The notes: generated by a model not told the origin, from the letters alone. Counted from the stretch's first letter, positions 41,375 to 51,309 are shown. The stretch: DNA of 64,000 bases from Izhakiella capsodis (GCF_900115045.1 NZ_FOVC01000001.1:186001-250000), one strand, 5' to 3'. Translations and numbers: made by a program.

Positions 41375-43642
41375 ATGGTCGTAACCCTAACGCAACTGGC
41401 TGGAATCACGGTACTGGCAACACTGCCTCTGGCGTTCCTTCCTGCGCTTCCGGGCGCGGAATTTCTCACCTTATGTGCCTGTCTGGGTTTCTTACTGCTG
41501 CGATTACCCTGCCGCTGGATGTGGTATGCCGGATTGATGCTGTTGGTTTTTTGCTGGTCTACTGGACACGGGCGGCGTCTGCTGACGCGGATTGATGATG
41601 TGGCCACCGGCAGCGTTAGCGCCACGGTGACCATTACTGATGTTCAGCCCGACAGACAGATGGTGCAAATTAGCCTCGATCGTATTGATTACCAGCCGCA
41701 GTTTCCTGCTCTGCGTGCGCAAATATATCTATCCGGGAGCCGTCTGGCTAATTTTTGCAGCGGACAGCGCTGGCAAATGACACTAAAATTTCGGCCGGTA
41801 CATGGATGGCTTAATGAAGGTGGATTCGATAGCCAGCGTTTCCGGTTAGCAAATGGTAATCCGCTACAGGGGCGGCTGTTGTCTGCAATACCGATAGACA
41901 GCGCGTGTGGCTATCGTGCACGTCTGATAGCGATAGCGCAACGTCATACTAAACAACTGCAATGGGGCGGGATCCTTGATGCATTGACTTTCAGCGATCG
42001 CAGCGGTATCGGTAGCGACACTAATCAGCTGCTGCGGGAAACCGGAATTATGCACTTAATCGCGATTTCCGGCCTCCATATTAGCTTTGCCGCCGCTGCT
42101 GGTTGGCTGCTTGGGCGTCAAATACAGTTTTTTCTGCCAGCGACAAAGATAGGCTACAAAATGCCATTATTTATTGGTATCAGCGTTGCCATTGCTTACT
42201 GCTGGTTAGCGGGTACAAACCCACCGGTAATGCGCGCTATTCTGGCGCTTCTGTGCTGGAGTTTACTTCGCCTTGCTGGCTGGCATTGCCGCAGCGAGCA
42301 TGTCTGGCTAATCTGCCTCGCATTACTGTTATTTACCGATCCGATAAGCCTGCTTTCCGACAGTCTGATCCTCTCAGTCTGCGCGGTCGGTGGGCTTTTA
42401 CTCTGGTATCGTCTGGCGCCGATGCCTGCCTGCATTCCGCGTAAGTGGTATTGGGGGTGGCTGCATTTACTTCATTTGCAGCTGGGAATGCTGCTGCTGA
42501 TGTTGCCAGTGCAGGCGATGATGTTTCATGGTTTTAGCCTCAGCGCGTTATTTGCGAACCTATGGGCTGTACCGCTGGTATCATTGGTCTCAGTGCCGCT
42601 AAGCCTCATCGCCGTTTGTCTTTCGCCCTTCAATATACTGACACATTTTTTCTGGTGGCTGGCCGACTGGAGTCTGGTTGTTGTCTTTTGGCCGTTACAA
42701 CGTATCCCTACGGGCTGGTTTACCTTGTCTGAAACACAGTGCTGGCTTACGACTGGAGTCTGGTTGGTGCTGGCCGCATGGCGTTTTGCGCTCTGGCGCG
42801 GGCACTTAGCTAGTTTATCGGTGCTGATGGTCGCACTCTGCATGTGGCGTATTAACGCTCCCCGACCGCTATGGCGGATGGACATGCTGGACGTAGGTCA
42901 CGGGCTGGCAGTGGTTATTTCACGCGGTCAACGGGCGGTGATCTATGATACGGGAAAGCGCTGGCCTGACGGTGATATGGGAAGAAGCGTTATTATTCCC
43001 TGGCTTCAATGGCATAATTTACATCCGGATCTCATCATTTTAAGTCATGCCCATCTTGACCACGTCGGCGGCCTTGATAGCTTGCTAAGGCGCTGGCCGA
43101 AGGTATTGGTACGCAGTCACTTTGGTCCTGCAGAGCGGCTACCCTGCGATCGCGGTGACCGTTGGCAGTGGCAGGGGTTAACCTTCAGCGTGCTCTGGCC
43201 GCTGAAAAGTGATAAAGGCGAAGGCAACAATCACTCCTGCGTTATTCGCGTAAGCGACGGGCGCTGGCGCATCCTGCTTACCGGCGATCTGGAAACTCGC
43301 GCTGAGTACCGACTGCTTGGGTTTGGCCTGAGTGCGCTAAGGGCAAACATTCTGCAAGTTGGACATCATGGTAGCCGCACCTCATCATCACTGCCGTGGC
43401 TACGCGCCATTGCCGGGCAGGCTGCACTGGCATCAACTTCACGCAACAATCCCTGGAGACTGCCAGCTAAAACCGTCATGAAAAAGTACGCCGATAATCA
43501 GTATCTGTGGTGGGATACGGCGAAATCAGGTCAGATAAGCGTTAAATTTTACCCTAACCACTGGACAATTAGCGGATTTCGCGAGCAAATAATGCCCAGA
43601 TGGTATCATCAGTGGTTTGGCGCACCGCGCGATTCCAGGTAG
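41375..43642 (+). CDS. ycaI: ComEC/Rec2-family DNA internalisation-like protein YcaI
   Basis: A 755-residue membrane protein (E. coli YcaI about 754). N-terminal DUF4131-type region with soluble OB-like segment, a central competence domain with several spans (GIMHLIAISGLHISFAAAAGWLLG, LAGTNPPVMRAILALL), and a C-terminal metallo-beta-lactamase domain with SHAHLDHVGGLDSL and GHHGSRTSSS. By homology it would be the inner-membrane channel for single-stranded DNA uptake; whether enterobacteria use it so is uncertain. It overlaps the upstream leader of msbA: the true msbA ATG is 35 bp after its stop. Confidence 0.94.
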   Translation: MVVTLTQLAGITVLATLPLAFLPALPGAEFLTLCACLGFLLLRLPCRWMWYAGLMLLVFCWSTGHGRRLLTRIDDVATGSVSATVTITDVQPDRQMVQISLDRIDYQPQFPALRAQIYLSGSRLANFCSGQRWQMTLKFRPVHGWLNEGGFDSQRFRLANGNPLQGRLLSAIPIDSACGYRARLIAIAQRHTKQLQWGGILDALTFSDRSGIGSDTNQLLRETGIMHLIAISGLHISFAAAAGWLLGRQIQFFLPATKIGYKMPLFIGISVAIAYCWLAGTNPPVMRAILALLCWSLLRLAGWHCRSEHVWLICLALLLFTDPISLLSDSLILSVCAVGGLLLWYRLAPMPACIPRKWYWGWLHLLHLQLGMLLLMLPVQAMMFHGFSLSALFANLWAVPLVSLVSVPLSLIAVCLSPFNILTHFFWWLADWSLVVVFWPLQRIPTGWFTLSETQCWLTTGVWLVLAAWRFALWRGHLASLSVLMVALCMWRINAPRPLWRMDMLDVGHGLAVVISRGQRAVIYDTGKRWPDGDMGRSVIIPWLQWHNLHPDLIILSHAHLDHVGGLDSLLRRWPKVLVRSHFGPAERLPCDRGDRWQWQGLTFSVLWPLKSDKGEGNNHSCVIRVSDGRWRILLTGDLETRAEYRLLGFGLSALRANILQVGHHGSRTSSSLPWLRAIAGQAALASTSRNNPWRLPAKTVMKKYADNQYLWWDTAKSGQISVKFYPNHWTISGFREQIMPRWYHQWFGAPRDSR

Positions 43643-43676
43643 AATGAGCAGCTATTTCAATTTAAGCGGTTTAATA

Positions 43677-45425
43677 ATGCATCTGGATAAAGACCTTACC
43701 ACCTGGCAAACCTTTCGCCGACTGTGGCCAATGATCTCACCGTACAGAGCCGGCCTGATAGTTTCTGCTGTCGCTCTGGTAATTAACGCGGCGGGTGATG
43801 CGCTGATGATATCATTGCTAAAGCCGCTGTTGGATGATGGTTTCGGCAAATCGCATAACTCAGTTTTGATATGGATGCCACTGGTTGTAATTGGACTGAT
43901 GTTGATGCGAGGTATCTCCAGCTACATAGCGAGTTACTGCTTATCATGGGTATCCGGCAATGTGGTAATGAAAATGCGCCGCCGTCTGTTCAGCCATATG
44001 ATGGGCATGCCGGTATCCTTCTTCGACCAACAGTCTACAGGTACGCTGCTTTCTCGCATTACCTATGACTCTGAGCAGGTTGCCTCCTCCTCCTCAGGCA
44101 CACTTGTTACGGTGGTACGGGAGGGGGCCTCGATTATTGGTCTCTTTATCTTAATGTTTTATTATAGCTGGCAGCTTTCATTGATTCTGATCCTGTTGGC
44201 ACCCATCGTGTCGTTTGCCATTCGCTCGGTCTCTAAACGCTTTCGTAACATCAGCAAAAATATGCAAAACACGATGGGACAGGTGACCACCAGCGCTGAG
44301 CAGATGCTCAAGGGTCACAAAGAGGTGCTGATTTTTGGTGGTCAGAGTGTGGAAACGCACCGTTTTGAGAAGGTTAGCAACCGCATGCGTCAGCAGGGAA
44401 TGAAACTGGTTTCAGCATCTTCTATTTCCGATCCAATTATTCAGCTGATTGCCTCATTGGCTCTGGCATTTGTGCTGTATGCCGCTAGCTTCCCTTCCGT
44501 AATGGAGACGCTGACGGCCGGTACTATTACCGTAGTTTTCTCGTCAATGGTGGCGCTGATGCGCCCGCTGAAATCATTAACCAACGTTAATGCACAGTTC
44601 CAGCGTGGCATGGCTGCCTGCCAGACCCTATTTTCTATTCTGGACGGGGAGCAGGAAGTGGACAACGGTCAACGGGTTATCGATCGCGCTCAGGGCGATG
44701 TTGCGTTTAAAAACGTGACATTTACCTATCCCGGACGGGACGTGCCAGCGTTGCATAACATCAGTCTCACCATTCCTAAAGGTAAAACGCTGGCGTTGGT
44801 TGGCCGTTCAGGATCGGGTAAATCCACTATCGCCAGCTTATTGACGCGTTTTTATGATATTCAACAGGGCGAAATTCTGATAGACGGTCATGAACTACGT
44901 GAATACACCTTAGGTTCGCTGCGTAATCAGGTCGCGCTGGTTTCGCAGAACGTGCACTTATTTAATGACACTATTGCCAATAACATCGCGTATGCGCGTG
45001 AGGAACATTACACCCGTGAGCAAATCGAGAACGCTGCGCGTATGGCCTATGCAATGGATTTCATCTCCAGGATGGATAACGGGCTTGATACGGTGATCGG
45101 GGAAAACGGTGTACTGCTTTCCGGCGGGCAGCGCCAGCGCATTGCCATCGCGCGAGCGCTGCTGCGCGATTGCCCGATCCTGATCCTTGACGAGGCAACT
45201 TCGGCGCTGGATACCGAATCAGAGCGTGCTATCCAGGCAGCGCTGGATGAATTGCAAAAAAATCGTACAGCACTGGTGATTGCTCACCGTCTGTCAACCA
45301 TTGAGAAGGCCGATGAGATCGCGGTGATTGAAGATGGTCGTATCGTCGAGCGTGGTTCTCATAAGGCGTTGCTGGAAAAAAATGGTGCCTACGCGCAGCT
45401 ACACAACATGCAGTTTGGCCAATGA
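43677..45425 (+). CDS. msbA: Lipid A ABC flippase MsbA
   Basis: A 582-residue homodimeric ABC exporter (E. coli 582) that flips core-lipid A across the inner membrane. Six spans (about 1-330), then the ATPase domain: Walker A GRSGSGKST (about 376-384), Q-loop VALVSQNVHLF, signature LSGGQRQRIAIARAL, Walker B ILILDEATSALD, switch VIAHRLST. The ATG at 43677 gives the conserved MHLDKDLTTWQTFRRLWP. lpxK overlaps its end by 4 bp, forming an essential lipid A operon. Confidence 0.98.
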   Translation: MHLDKDLTTWQTFRRLWPMISPYRAGLIVSAVALVINAAGDALMISLLKPLLDDGFGKSHNSVLIWMPLVVIGLMLMRGISSYIASYCLSWVSGNVVMKMRRRLFSHMMGMPVSFFDQQSTGTLLSRITYDSEQVASSSSGTLVTVVREGASIIGLFILMFYYSWQLSLILILLAPIVSFAIRSVSKRFRNISKNMQNTMGQVTTSAEQMLKGHKEVLIFGGQSVETHRFEKVSNRMRQQGMKLVSASSISDPIIQLIASLALAFVLYAASFPSVMETLTAGTITVVFSSMVALMRPLKSLTNVNAQFQRGMAACQTLFSILDGEQEVDNGQRVIDRAQGDVAFKNVTFTYPGRDVPALHNISLTIPKGKTLALVGRSGSGKSTIASLLTRFYDIQQGEILIDGHELREYTLGSLRNQVALVSQNVHLFNDTIANNIAYAREEHYTREQIENAARMAYAMDFISRMDNGLDTVIGENGVLLSGGQRQRIAIARALLRDCPILILDEATSALDTESERAIQAALDELQKNRTALVIAHRLSTIEKADEIAVIEDGRIVERGSHKALLEKNGAYAQLHNMQFGQ

Positions 45426-46402
45426 TAGCGCGCATCTGGAGTGGTCAATCGCCTCTCTGGTTGCTGTTGTGGCCGTTGAGTTTGCTCTACGGCCTGATAA
45501 GCAATTTAATTCGCCTTAGCTACCAGCTTGGCTGGCGTAAGGTATGGCGGGCACCGGTGCCCGTGGTGGTGGTCGGTAATCTCACTGCCGGTGGTAGCGG
45601 TAAAACACCGTTGGTTATCTGGTTGGTAACGCGTCTTCAGCAAGCAGGTCTGCGTGTGGGGGTGGTTTCACGCGGTTACGGCGGCAAGGCAGAGCGCTAT
45701 CCGCTGCTGCTGGATTCGGCGACGACCCCTGCGCAGGCGGGAGATGAGCCAGTTTTGATTTGGCAGCGCACTGGCGCGGCGGTAGCCGTTGCGCCGCGGC
45801 GAGTTGATGCCGTACGGGCGCTGACGGCAACAGGTGAAATCGATATCATCATTACTGATGATGGCTTGCAGCATTATGCCCTCGCACGTGATTATGAACT
45901 GGTAGTGATTGACGGAGAGCGCCGTTTTGGTAATGGCTGGTGGCTACCAGCTGGGCCAATGCGCGAGCGCGCTTCACGTCTGAAGCAGGTTAATGCACGG
46001 GTTGTCAATGGCGGTCAGGTCAGCGCAGATGAAATCAGCATGACATTGATCCCCAGTCTGGCGACTAACCTGCGCTCAGGTAAGCAGTTGCCTGCTGACA
46101 GACTACAAAACGTAGTGGCGATAGCGGGTATTGGCCATCCTCCGCGCTTCTTTGCCACTTTACGCCAGCTCGGCGTAGTCCCCCGGCGTGAAATTGCTTT
46201 TACCGATCACCAGCATTACGATGCCACGCTGCTCGCCTCGCTGGCAGCGGTAGACGAATGCTTATTGATGACGGAAAAAGATGCGGTGAAGGTTCGGGCT
46301 TTTGCCTGTGATAATTGGTGGTATTTGCCGGTTGATGCGCAGCTGGACGAGCGGGATCATGATTTGACCGGTGAGATCCTCCGGCTGCGGCCACTCCATT
46401 AA
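45422..46402 (+). CDS. lpxK: Tetraacyldisaccharide 4'-kinase LpxK
   Basis: A 326-residue P-loop membrane kinase (E. coli 328) that phosphorylates lipid A precursor at the 4' position. N-terminal membrane helix region (LWPLSLLYGLISNLIRLSYQL), Walker A GNLTAGGSGKTP (about 47-58), RGYGGKAERYPLL, and the DDGLQHYALARDYELVVIDG segment typical of LpxK. Its ATG overlaps the msbA TGA. ycaQ, which follows in E. coli, is absent. Confidence 0.97.
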   Translation: MIARIWSGQSPLWLLLWPLSLLYGLISNLIRLSYQLGWRKVWRAPVPVVVVGNLTAGGSGKTPLVIWLVTRLQQAGLRVGVVSRGYGGKAERYPLLLDSATTPAQAGDEPVLIWQRTGAAVAVAPRRVDAVRALTATGEIDIIITDDGLQHYALARDYELVVIDGERRFGNGWWLPAGPMRERASRLKQVNARVVNGGQVSADEISMTLIPSLATNLRSGKQLPADRLQNVVAIAGIGHPPRFFATLRQLGVVPRREIAFTDHQHYDATLLASLAAVDECLLMTEKDAVKVRAFACDNWWYLPVDAQLDERDHDLTGEILRLRPLH

Positions 46403-46674
46403 GGCTGCCGGCATTCACTGTACCTGCGCGTCTGAACAGGATAGCTGCATAGCATTATCGTGATATTTGTGAATGCTAAACGCTGGCGACAAAGTGTCAG
46501 CATGACTATTTTTTGCCACCAGGAAGGGATCAATGCACGTTGCTAAATCAATGCGCCCTGACGTACTGCATAGCTGTATAACGTCAGACTAACAGATTGA
46601 CTGACGCCATAGCTGGCTCAGAGAAGGTTGTGCTAAGCTGTTGCCTTCATAACCCTGGTGACAACGGAGGATAT
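46403..46674. other. lpxK-ycaR intergenic region; ycaQ absent
   Basis: A 272-bp spacer replacing ycaQ (a DNA glycosylase for interstrand crosslinks in E. coli). No fragment of ycaQ is readable. A hairpin CTGACGT (46558-46564) / ACGTCAG (46581-46587) is present; its role is unclear. The downstream part should contain a ycaR-kdsB promoter. Confidence 0.45.
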
Positions 46675-46857
46675 ATGGATCATCGTTTACTGGAAATCGT
46701 TGCCTGCCCGGTGTGCAATGGCAAACTTTATTACAATAAAGATCAACAAGAGCTGATTTGCAAACCGGACGGACTTGCTTATCCGGTGCGTGATGGTATT
46801 CCTGTTTTATTGCAAAATGAAGCCCGGACCCTGGCGCTGGAAGAGAGCCATTCATGA
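46675..46857 (+). CDS. ycaR: YcaR, UPF0434/Trm112-like small protein
   Basis: A 60-residue protein, identical in length to E. coli YcaR, with the Trm112-like pattern MDHRLLEIVACPVCNGKLYY...LAYPVRDGIPVLL. The CPVC pair is one half of a zinc-type site; the second pair is not complete (one Cys in LICKPDG). The precise function is unknown. ACGGAGGA lies upstream. It overlaps kdsB by 4 bp and is cotranscribed with it. Confidence 0.93.
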   Translation: MDHRLLEIVACPVCNGKLYYNKDQQELICKPDGLAYPVRDGIPVLLQNEARTLALEESHS

Positions 46858-47600
46858 GTTTTGTTGTCATTATCCCTGCTCGAATGGCTTCAACCCGGTT
46901 GCCGGGAAAACCGCTGGTTGATATTCACGGTAAGCCTATGCTTGTGCATGTGATGGAACGTGCGCAGGAGGCAGGAGCTGGACGCGTTATCGTGGCCACC
47001 GATCATCCTGATGTTGCCAGTGTGATAACGGCTGCGGGTGGTGAAATCTGTATGACCCGTGCAGATCATCATTCCGGTACCGAGCGCATTGCGGAGGTTG
47101 TTGAGCGTTATAATTTCTCCGATGATACTATCGTTGTGAACGTACAGGGTGACGAACCACAGATTCCTCCCGTGATTATTCACCAGGTTGCGGAAAACTT
47201 GCGGCGCTGTGATGTCGGTATGGCAACATTGGCCGTACCTATCGAGCACGCGGAGGAGGCTTTTAATCCTAACGCGGTGAAGGTTGTTCGTGATGCGCAG
47301 GGGGTTGCCCTTTACTTTTCACGTGCGGCCATCCCCTGGGAGCGGGAAAGGTTCAGCAAGTCACAAGCCTCAATCGGTGATTATTTTTTACGACACATCG
47401 GTATTTACGCATACCGGGCGGGATTTATACGCCGTTATATAAGCTGGGCACCAAGTCCGCTGGAGCAGATTGAACTGCTGGAGCAGCTGCGGGTTTTATG
47501 GTACGGCGAAAAAATCCATGTAGACGTGGCGCGCGAGATCCCTGGCGTTGGCGTTGATACGCCGGAAGATTTACAGCGTGTTCGTGCCGCCATGCAGTAA
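46854..47600 (+). CDS. kdsB: 3-deoxy-manno-octulosonate cytidylyltransferase (CMP-Kdo synthetase) KdsB
   Basis: A 248-residue enzyme (E. coli 248) that activates Kdo with CTP for lipopolysaccharide core synthesis. N-terminal nucleotide-binding IIPARMASTRLPGKPLVDIHGKPM, then ATDHPDVA, MTRADHHSGTERIAEVV, VNVQGDEPQIPP and the C-terminal PGVGVDTPEDLQRVRAAM. Start overlaps the ycaR stop. All family motifs are intact. Confidence 0.97.
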   Translation: MSFVVIIPARMASTRLPGKPLVDIHGKPMLVHVMERAQEAGAGRVIVATDHPDVASVITAAGGEICMTRADHHSGTERIAEVVERYNFSDDTIVVNVQGDEPQIPPVIIHQVAENLRRCDVGMATLAVPIEHAEEAFNPNAVKVVRDAQGVALYFSRAAIPWERERFSKSQASIGDYFLRHIGIYAYRAGFIRRYISWAPSPLEQIELLEQLRVLWYGEKIHVDVAREIPGVGVDTPEDLQRVRAAMQ

Positions 47601-47732
47601 TTTTCTCGGGGCATTATCAGACCCTATTTCACTACATGGTAGATACTGGCTGCCAGGATCGGACGCGCGTTGACCGCCTCAGTCACTTCCTTCTGGCTCA
47701 GTGACAGCTGCATTGGTGGCGGTTCCGTTTTG

Positions 47733-48386
47733 TCACAGATGCTCTGAAATTTCATACCCGGCCCGTTCGCTGTGGCCCAGCCATTGTGAGGACGGCAGTG
47801 CTCGTTCTCAGAGAGAGCGGCGAGCCTATCGCCAGCTGATTGGCCGACGAGACGAGTAAAAACGGTGCCTGGCCAATTGCCACGGCCTCCTGATGGAATC
47901 ACGGGGTTCATCAAGGGTCATAATCGCGTCGGAGGGGACTCCGAGCGATAGTGCAACTAACGTCGCTACGGCTGCTGAACTCGTCGGATTATTTTGCGCC
48001 GCCGCGCCGGTAAGTATCAGCTTTGCGCCGGGATTCTTTCGCCACAGGCGAATACCCCTGGCAATTCGCGGCAGGTTATTGATTAGATTGGAGACGGTCA
48101 CCCAGTCAGCGTTCCAGGTCTAACCGCCACCAAGTACTACCAGTTATTGTACTGGCTGCTGATGACGCCATGTTGGGTAGTCATCTTCCAGTAGCCGTAA
48201 CAGTCGATCCGCCACGGATGGCAGGCTGAGTAAAAGCAATCCGACTCAGGCGATGGAAACCAGGATTTTACCTGTTTGCTGACGAAGGCTACGCTAAAGT
48301 AAAAAAAGTCCGATTCCCATCACGATGAGTAACAGTGGCAATGGCAAAAGTAGCCCACCAATTGTTTTTTTCAGGACGAAAATCAT
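47733..48386 (-). pseudogene. elyC: Decayed elyC (YcbC), envelope biogenesis factor
   Basis: E. coli ElyC is a 259-residue inner-membrane DUF218 protein needed for envelope integrity at low temperature. Here the ATG at 48386 opens MIFVLKKTIGGLLLPLPLL, then stops after 30 codons. Further pieces align to ElyC across several stops: TGKILVSIA*VGLLLLSLPSVADRLL, VLGGG*TWNADW, SNLINNLPRIARGIRLW and AKLILTGAAA (open at 48101-47826). A frameshift follows, then IGQAPFLLVSSA is joined directly to NQLAIGSPL, a deletion of about 23 codons. Another frameshift precedes the C-terminal LPSSQWLGHSERAGYE. At least three nonsense and two frameshift changes rule out a product. Confidence 0.85.
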
Positions 48387-48504
48387 AATCCCGGACCTCT
48401 TTTGTCTGAAAAAACACCATCTAATAGTTAAGTGATGATGGAAAGGTTCATTCTTCGCCAGTGTATGACAAAATAGGGCGGTAAAACACGCCCGGAGCCC
48501 AGTC

Positions 48505-49290
48505 ATGCAGGATCGTAACTTTGACGACATTGCTGAAAAATTCTCGAAAAATATCTATGGCACGACGAAAGGTCGGGTACGCCAGGCGATTCTCTGGCAG
48601 GAGCTGGAGCGTATTTTAGCCACCCTGCCAGCCATGCCGCTGCAGGTTCTGGATGCTGGTGGCGGAGAAGGCCAAATTAGCTGCACGCTGGCTGGTCTAG
48701 GACACAAGGTGCTTTTGTGTGATCTTTCAGAGCAGATGATCGCGCGCGCGCAACAGCTGGCTGAAAGTGAAGGTGTCAGCGAAAACATGCAGTTTAAGCA
48801 AATTGCAGCGCAGAATGTCGCGCTGCATTTGGATACGCCAGTGGATCTGGTATTGTTTCACGCTGTACTTGAATGGGTTGCCGATCCTCAGGCCGTGTTG
48901 CGATCATTATTTACCAGCCTGAAACCCGGTGGAGTGCTATCGTTGATGTTTTACAACATCAATGGCCTCAGAATGCGTAACCTGGTTTTAGGCAATTTTG
49001 CCTATTTGCAGGCGAACATGCCGAAACGGAAAAAGCGTAGCCTTTCGCCGGATTATCCGCGCGAACCTCAGGAGGTTTATCGCTGGCTGGCTGCGTGCGG
49101 CTTTGAAGTGGGTGAAAAAACAGGCATTCGCGTTTTTCACGATTATATGCGGGATAAACATCTGCAGACTGAACGATTTGATGAGCTGCTGGCGCTGGAA
49201 TCGCATTATTGCCGTCAGGAGCCCTTTTTAAGCCTGGGTCGTTATATACACGTCGCCGCGCGTAAGCCTGTGCAGAAGGACGAACTATGA
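48505..49290 (+). CDS. cmoM: tRNA 5-carboxymethoxyuridine methyltransferase CmoM (SmtA)
   Basis: A 261-residue SAM-dependent class I methyltransferase (E. coli 261). Motif I VLDAGGGEGQISCTLA (about 48-63), LCDLSEQMIARAQ, PVDLVLFHAVLEWVADP, and GGVLSLMFYNINGL. It methylates cmo5U34 to mcmo5U in certain tRNAs. Start MQDRNFDDIAEKF is conserved. It overlaps mukF by 4 bp and is the first gene of the smtA-mukFEB operon. Confidence 0.96.
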   Translation: MQDRNFDDIAEKFSKNIYGTTKGRVRQAILWQELERILATLPAMPLQVLDAGGGEGQISCTLAGLGHKVLLCDLSEQMIARAQQLAESEGVSENMQFKQIAAQNVALHLDTPVDLVLFHAVLEWVADPQAVLRSLFTSLKPGGVLSLMFYNINGLRMRNLVLGNFAYLQANMPKRKKRSLSPDYPREPQEVYRWLAACGFEVGEKTGIRVFHDYMRDKHLQTERFDELLALESHYCRQEPFLSLGRYIHVAARKPVQKDEL

Positions 49291-50609
49291 GTGATTTTTC
49301 CCAGACTGTACCGGAGTTGGTTGCCTGGGCGCGAAAGAATGATTTTTCCGTCTCTTTGCCTACTGAACGCCTGACTTTTCTGCTGGCTATCGCTACGTTA
49401 AACGGCGAGCGACTGGATAGCGAAATGGGCGAGGGCGATCTGGTCGATGTTTTTCGTCACGTGAGTGAAGGTTTCGAGCAGACCAGCGAGACGATAAACA
49501 CCCGAGCCAACAACGCGATTAACGATATGGTGCGGCAGCGCTTGCTTAATCGTTTTATCAGCGAGATTAACGAAGGCAACGCGATCTATCGTTTAACGCC
49601 GTTGGCGATTGGTATTACTGATTATTACATCAGACAGCGTGAATTCTCTACGCTGCGCCTTTCCATGCAATTGTCTATTGTTGCCGGTGAGCTTAAGCGG
49701 GCCGCAGATGCCGCTGACGAAGACGGTGACGAATTTCACTGGCACCGACACGTTTTTGCCCCGCTCAAGTATTCGGTGGCGGAGATTTTCGACAGCATCG
49801 ATCTCTCTCAGCGCGTGATGGATGAACAGCAGCAGTCGGTGAAAGATGACATCGCCCAACTGCTGAATCAGGACTGGCAGGCGGCCATTTCAAGCTGTGA
49901 ACATCTGCTTTCCGAAACGTCGGAAACGCTGCGTGAGTTACAGGATACCCTGGAGGCGGCTGGTGATAAGCTACAGGCGAATCTGCTACGCATTCAGGAC
50001 GCCATAACACACAGCCCGGATCTGATGTTTATCGACCAATTGGTATTCGATCTGCAAAGCAAGCTGGATCGCATTATTAGCTGGGGGCAGCAAGCTATTG
50101 ATCTGTGGATTGGCTATGATCGCCACGTACACAAATTTATCCGTACCGCAATAGACATGGATAAAAACCGCGTATTTGCCCAGCGGCTGCGCCAGTCATT
50201 GCAGAGCTATTTTGACGCCCCCTGGGCGCTGACTTATGCTAATGCCGACCGCCTGTTTGACATGCGCGACGAAGAGTTGACGCTGCGCAATGAGGAGGTG
50301 ATGGGCGAATTGCCTTCTGAACTTGAATATGAAGAGTTCAACGCCATCCGAGAGCAACTCACGGCGCTGATTGAAGAGGCGTTGCAAACTTACAAGCAGC
50401 AGCTGAAACCGCTCAATCTTGGTGCGGTGATGCGAGACTATCTGGCGCAATATCCGCGAGCGCGTCATTTTGACGTTGCGCGGATTGTCGTCGACCAGGC
50501 CGTGCGTTTGGGCGTGGCCGAAGCCGACTTTTCCGGTCTGCCCGCAGAGTGGCAGGCCATTAATGATTACGGAGCCAAGGTGCAGGCGCATGTCATCGAT
50601 AAATATTGA
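49287..50609 (+). CDS. mukF: Chromosome partition protein MukF (kleisin)
   Basis: A 440-residue kleisin (E. coli 440). N-terminal winged helix and dimerisation domain (about 1-120), helical middle, and C-terminal winged helix that binds the MukB head. The protein is largely helical and acidic. It bridges the MukB heads and recruits MukE in the bacterial SMC complex that organises the chromosome. Starts inside the cmoM end and overlaps mukE by 20 bp, so expression of the three is coupled. Confidence 0.97.
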   Translation: MSDFSQTVPELVAWARKNDFSVSLPTERLTFLLAIATLNGERLDSEMGEGDLVDVFRHVSEGFEQTSETINTRANNAINDMVRQRLLNRFISEINEGNAIYRLTPLAIGITDYYIRQREFSTLRLSMQLSIVAGELKRAADAADEDGDEFHWHRHVFAPLKYSVAEIFDSIDLSQRVMDEQQQSVKDDIAQLLNQDWQAAISSCEHLLSETSETLRELQDTLEAAGDKLQANLLRIQDAITHSPDLMFIDQLVFDLQSKLDRIISWGQQAIDLWIGYDRHVHKFIRTAIDMDKNRVFAQRLRQSLQSYFDAPWALTYANADRLFDMRDEELTLRNEEVMGELPSELEYEEFNAIREQLTALIEEALQTYKQQLKPLNLGAVMRDYLAQYPRARHFDVARIVVDQAVRLGVAEADFSGLPAEWQAINDYGAKVQAHVIDKY

Positions 50610-51309
50610 ACAAGTGATGCCGATTAAGTTGGCTCAGGCTCTGGCAAATCCAATTTTTCCGTCTTTAGACAGCCAGCTGCGCGCCGGGCGCCATATAGGA
50701 ATTGAAGAATTAGATAATCATGTGTTTCTGATGGATTATCAGGAATACCTCGAAGAGTTTTACGCCCGCTACAACGTGGAGCTGATCCGTGCGCCGGAAG
50801 GCTTCTTTTATTTGCGACCGCGCTCGACGACGCTGATTTCCCGCTCGGTACTTTCTGAACTGGATATGATGGTGGGAAAAATCCTCTGCTATCTCTATCT
50901 CAGTCCTGAGCGGCTGGCTAACGAAGGTATTTTTACCCAGCAGGAGCTGTATGACGAGCTGATGAATCTTGCCGACGAAAGCAAGCTTTTGAAGCTGGTT
51001 AACCAGCGTTCGACCGGATCTGATCTTGACCGTCAGAAGCTACAGGAGAAAATGCGGGCCTCGCTCAATCGCCTGCGCCGTCTTGGCATGGTTTGGTTTA
51101 CTGGCAATGACAACAGTAAGTTTCGTATCACTGAATCGGTATTTCGTTTCGGTGCTGACGTTCGCAGCGGCGATGATCCGCGTGAAGCCCAGCTGCGTAT
51201 GATCCGCGATGGTGAAGCGATGTCACTGGAAGGTGGCCTGGCATTGAATGATGACGATGACGATCCTGGCATAGCGGCGTCACAGGATAACGCGGAGGAT
51301 GAACAATAA
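50590..51309 (+). CDS. mukE: Chromosome partition protein MukE
   Basis: A 239-residue winged-helix (KITE) protein, slightly longer than E. coli MukE (234). The start at 50590 (MSSINIEQVMPIKLAQALANP) matches the family and lies inside mukF; upstream codons in this frame are just the shadow of mukF. NVELIRAPEGFFYLRPRST and GKILCYLYLSPERLANEGIFTQ are highly conserved. The C-terminal tail is acidic (NDDDDDP...EDEQ). It binds MukF in a 2:4 ratio with MukB. Its stop overlaps the mukB start by one base. Confidence 0.97.
   Translation: MSSINIEQVMPIKLAQALANPIFPSLDSQLRAGRHIGIEELDNHVFLMDYQEYLEEFYARYNVELIRAPEGFFYLRPRSTTLISRSVLSELDMMVGKILCYLYLSPERLANEGIFTQQELYDELMNLADESKLLKLVNQRSTGSDLDRQKLQEKMRASLNRLRRLGMVWFTGNDNSKFRITESVFRFGADVRSGDDPREAQLRMIRDGEAMSLEGGLALNDDDDDPGIAASQDNAEDEQ

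Noticed and set aside
41375..43642. YcaI as evidence of a natural competence system
   Set aside because: A lone ComEC homologue is part of the normal enterobacterial core. No pilus or comEA genes are present in the window.
47624..47914. Novel 96-residue minus-strand protein
   Set aside because: The region overlaps the decayed elyC, and its C-terminal ElyC similarity is in another frame; the open frame is incidental.
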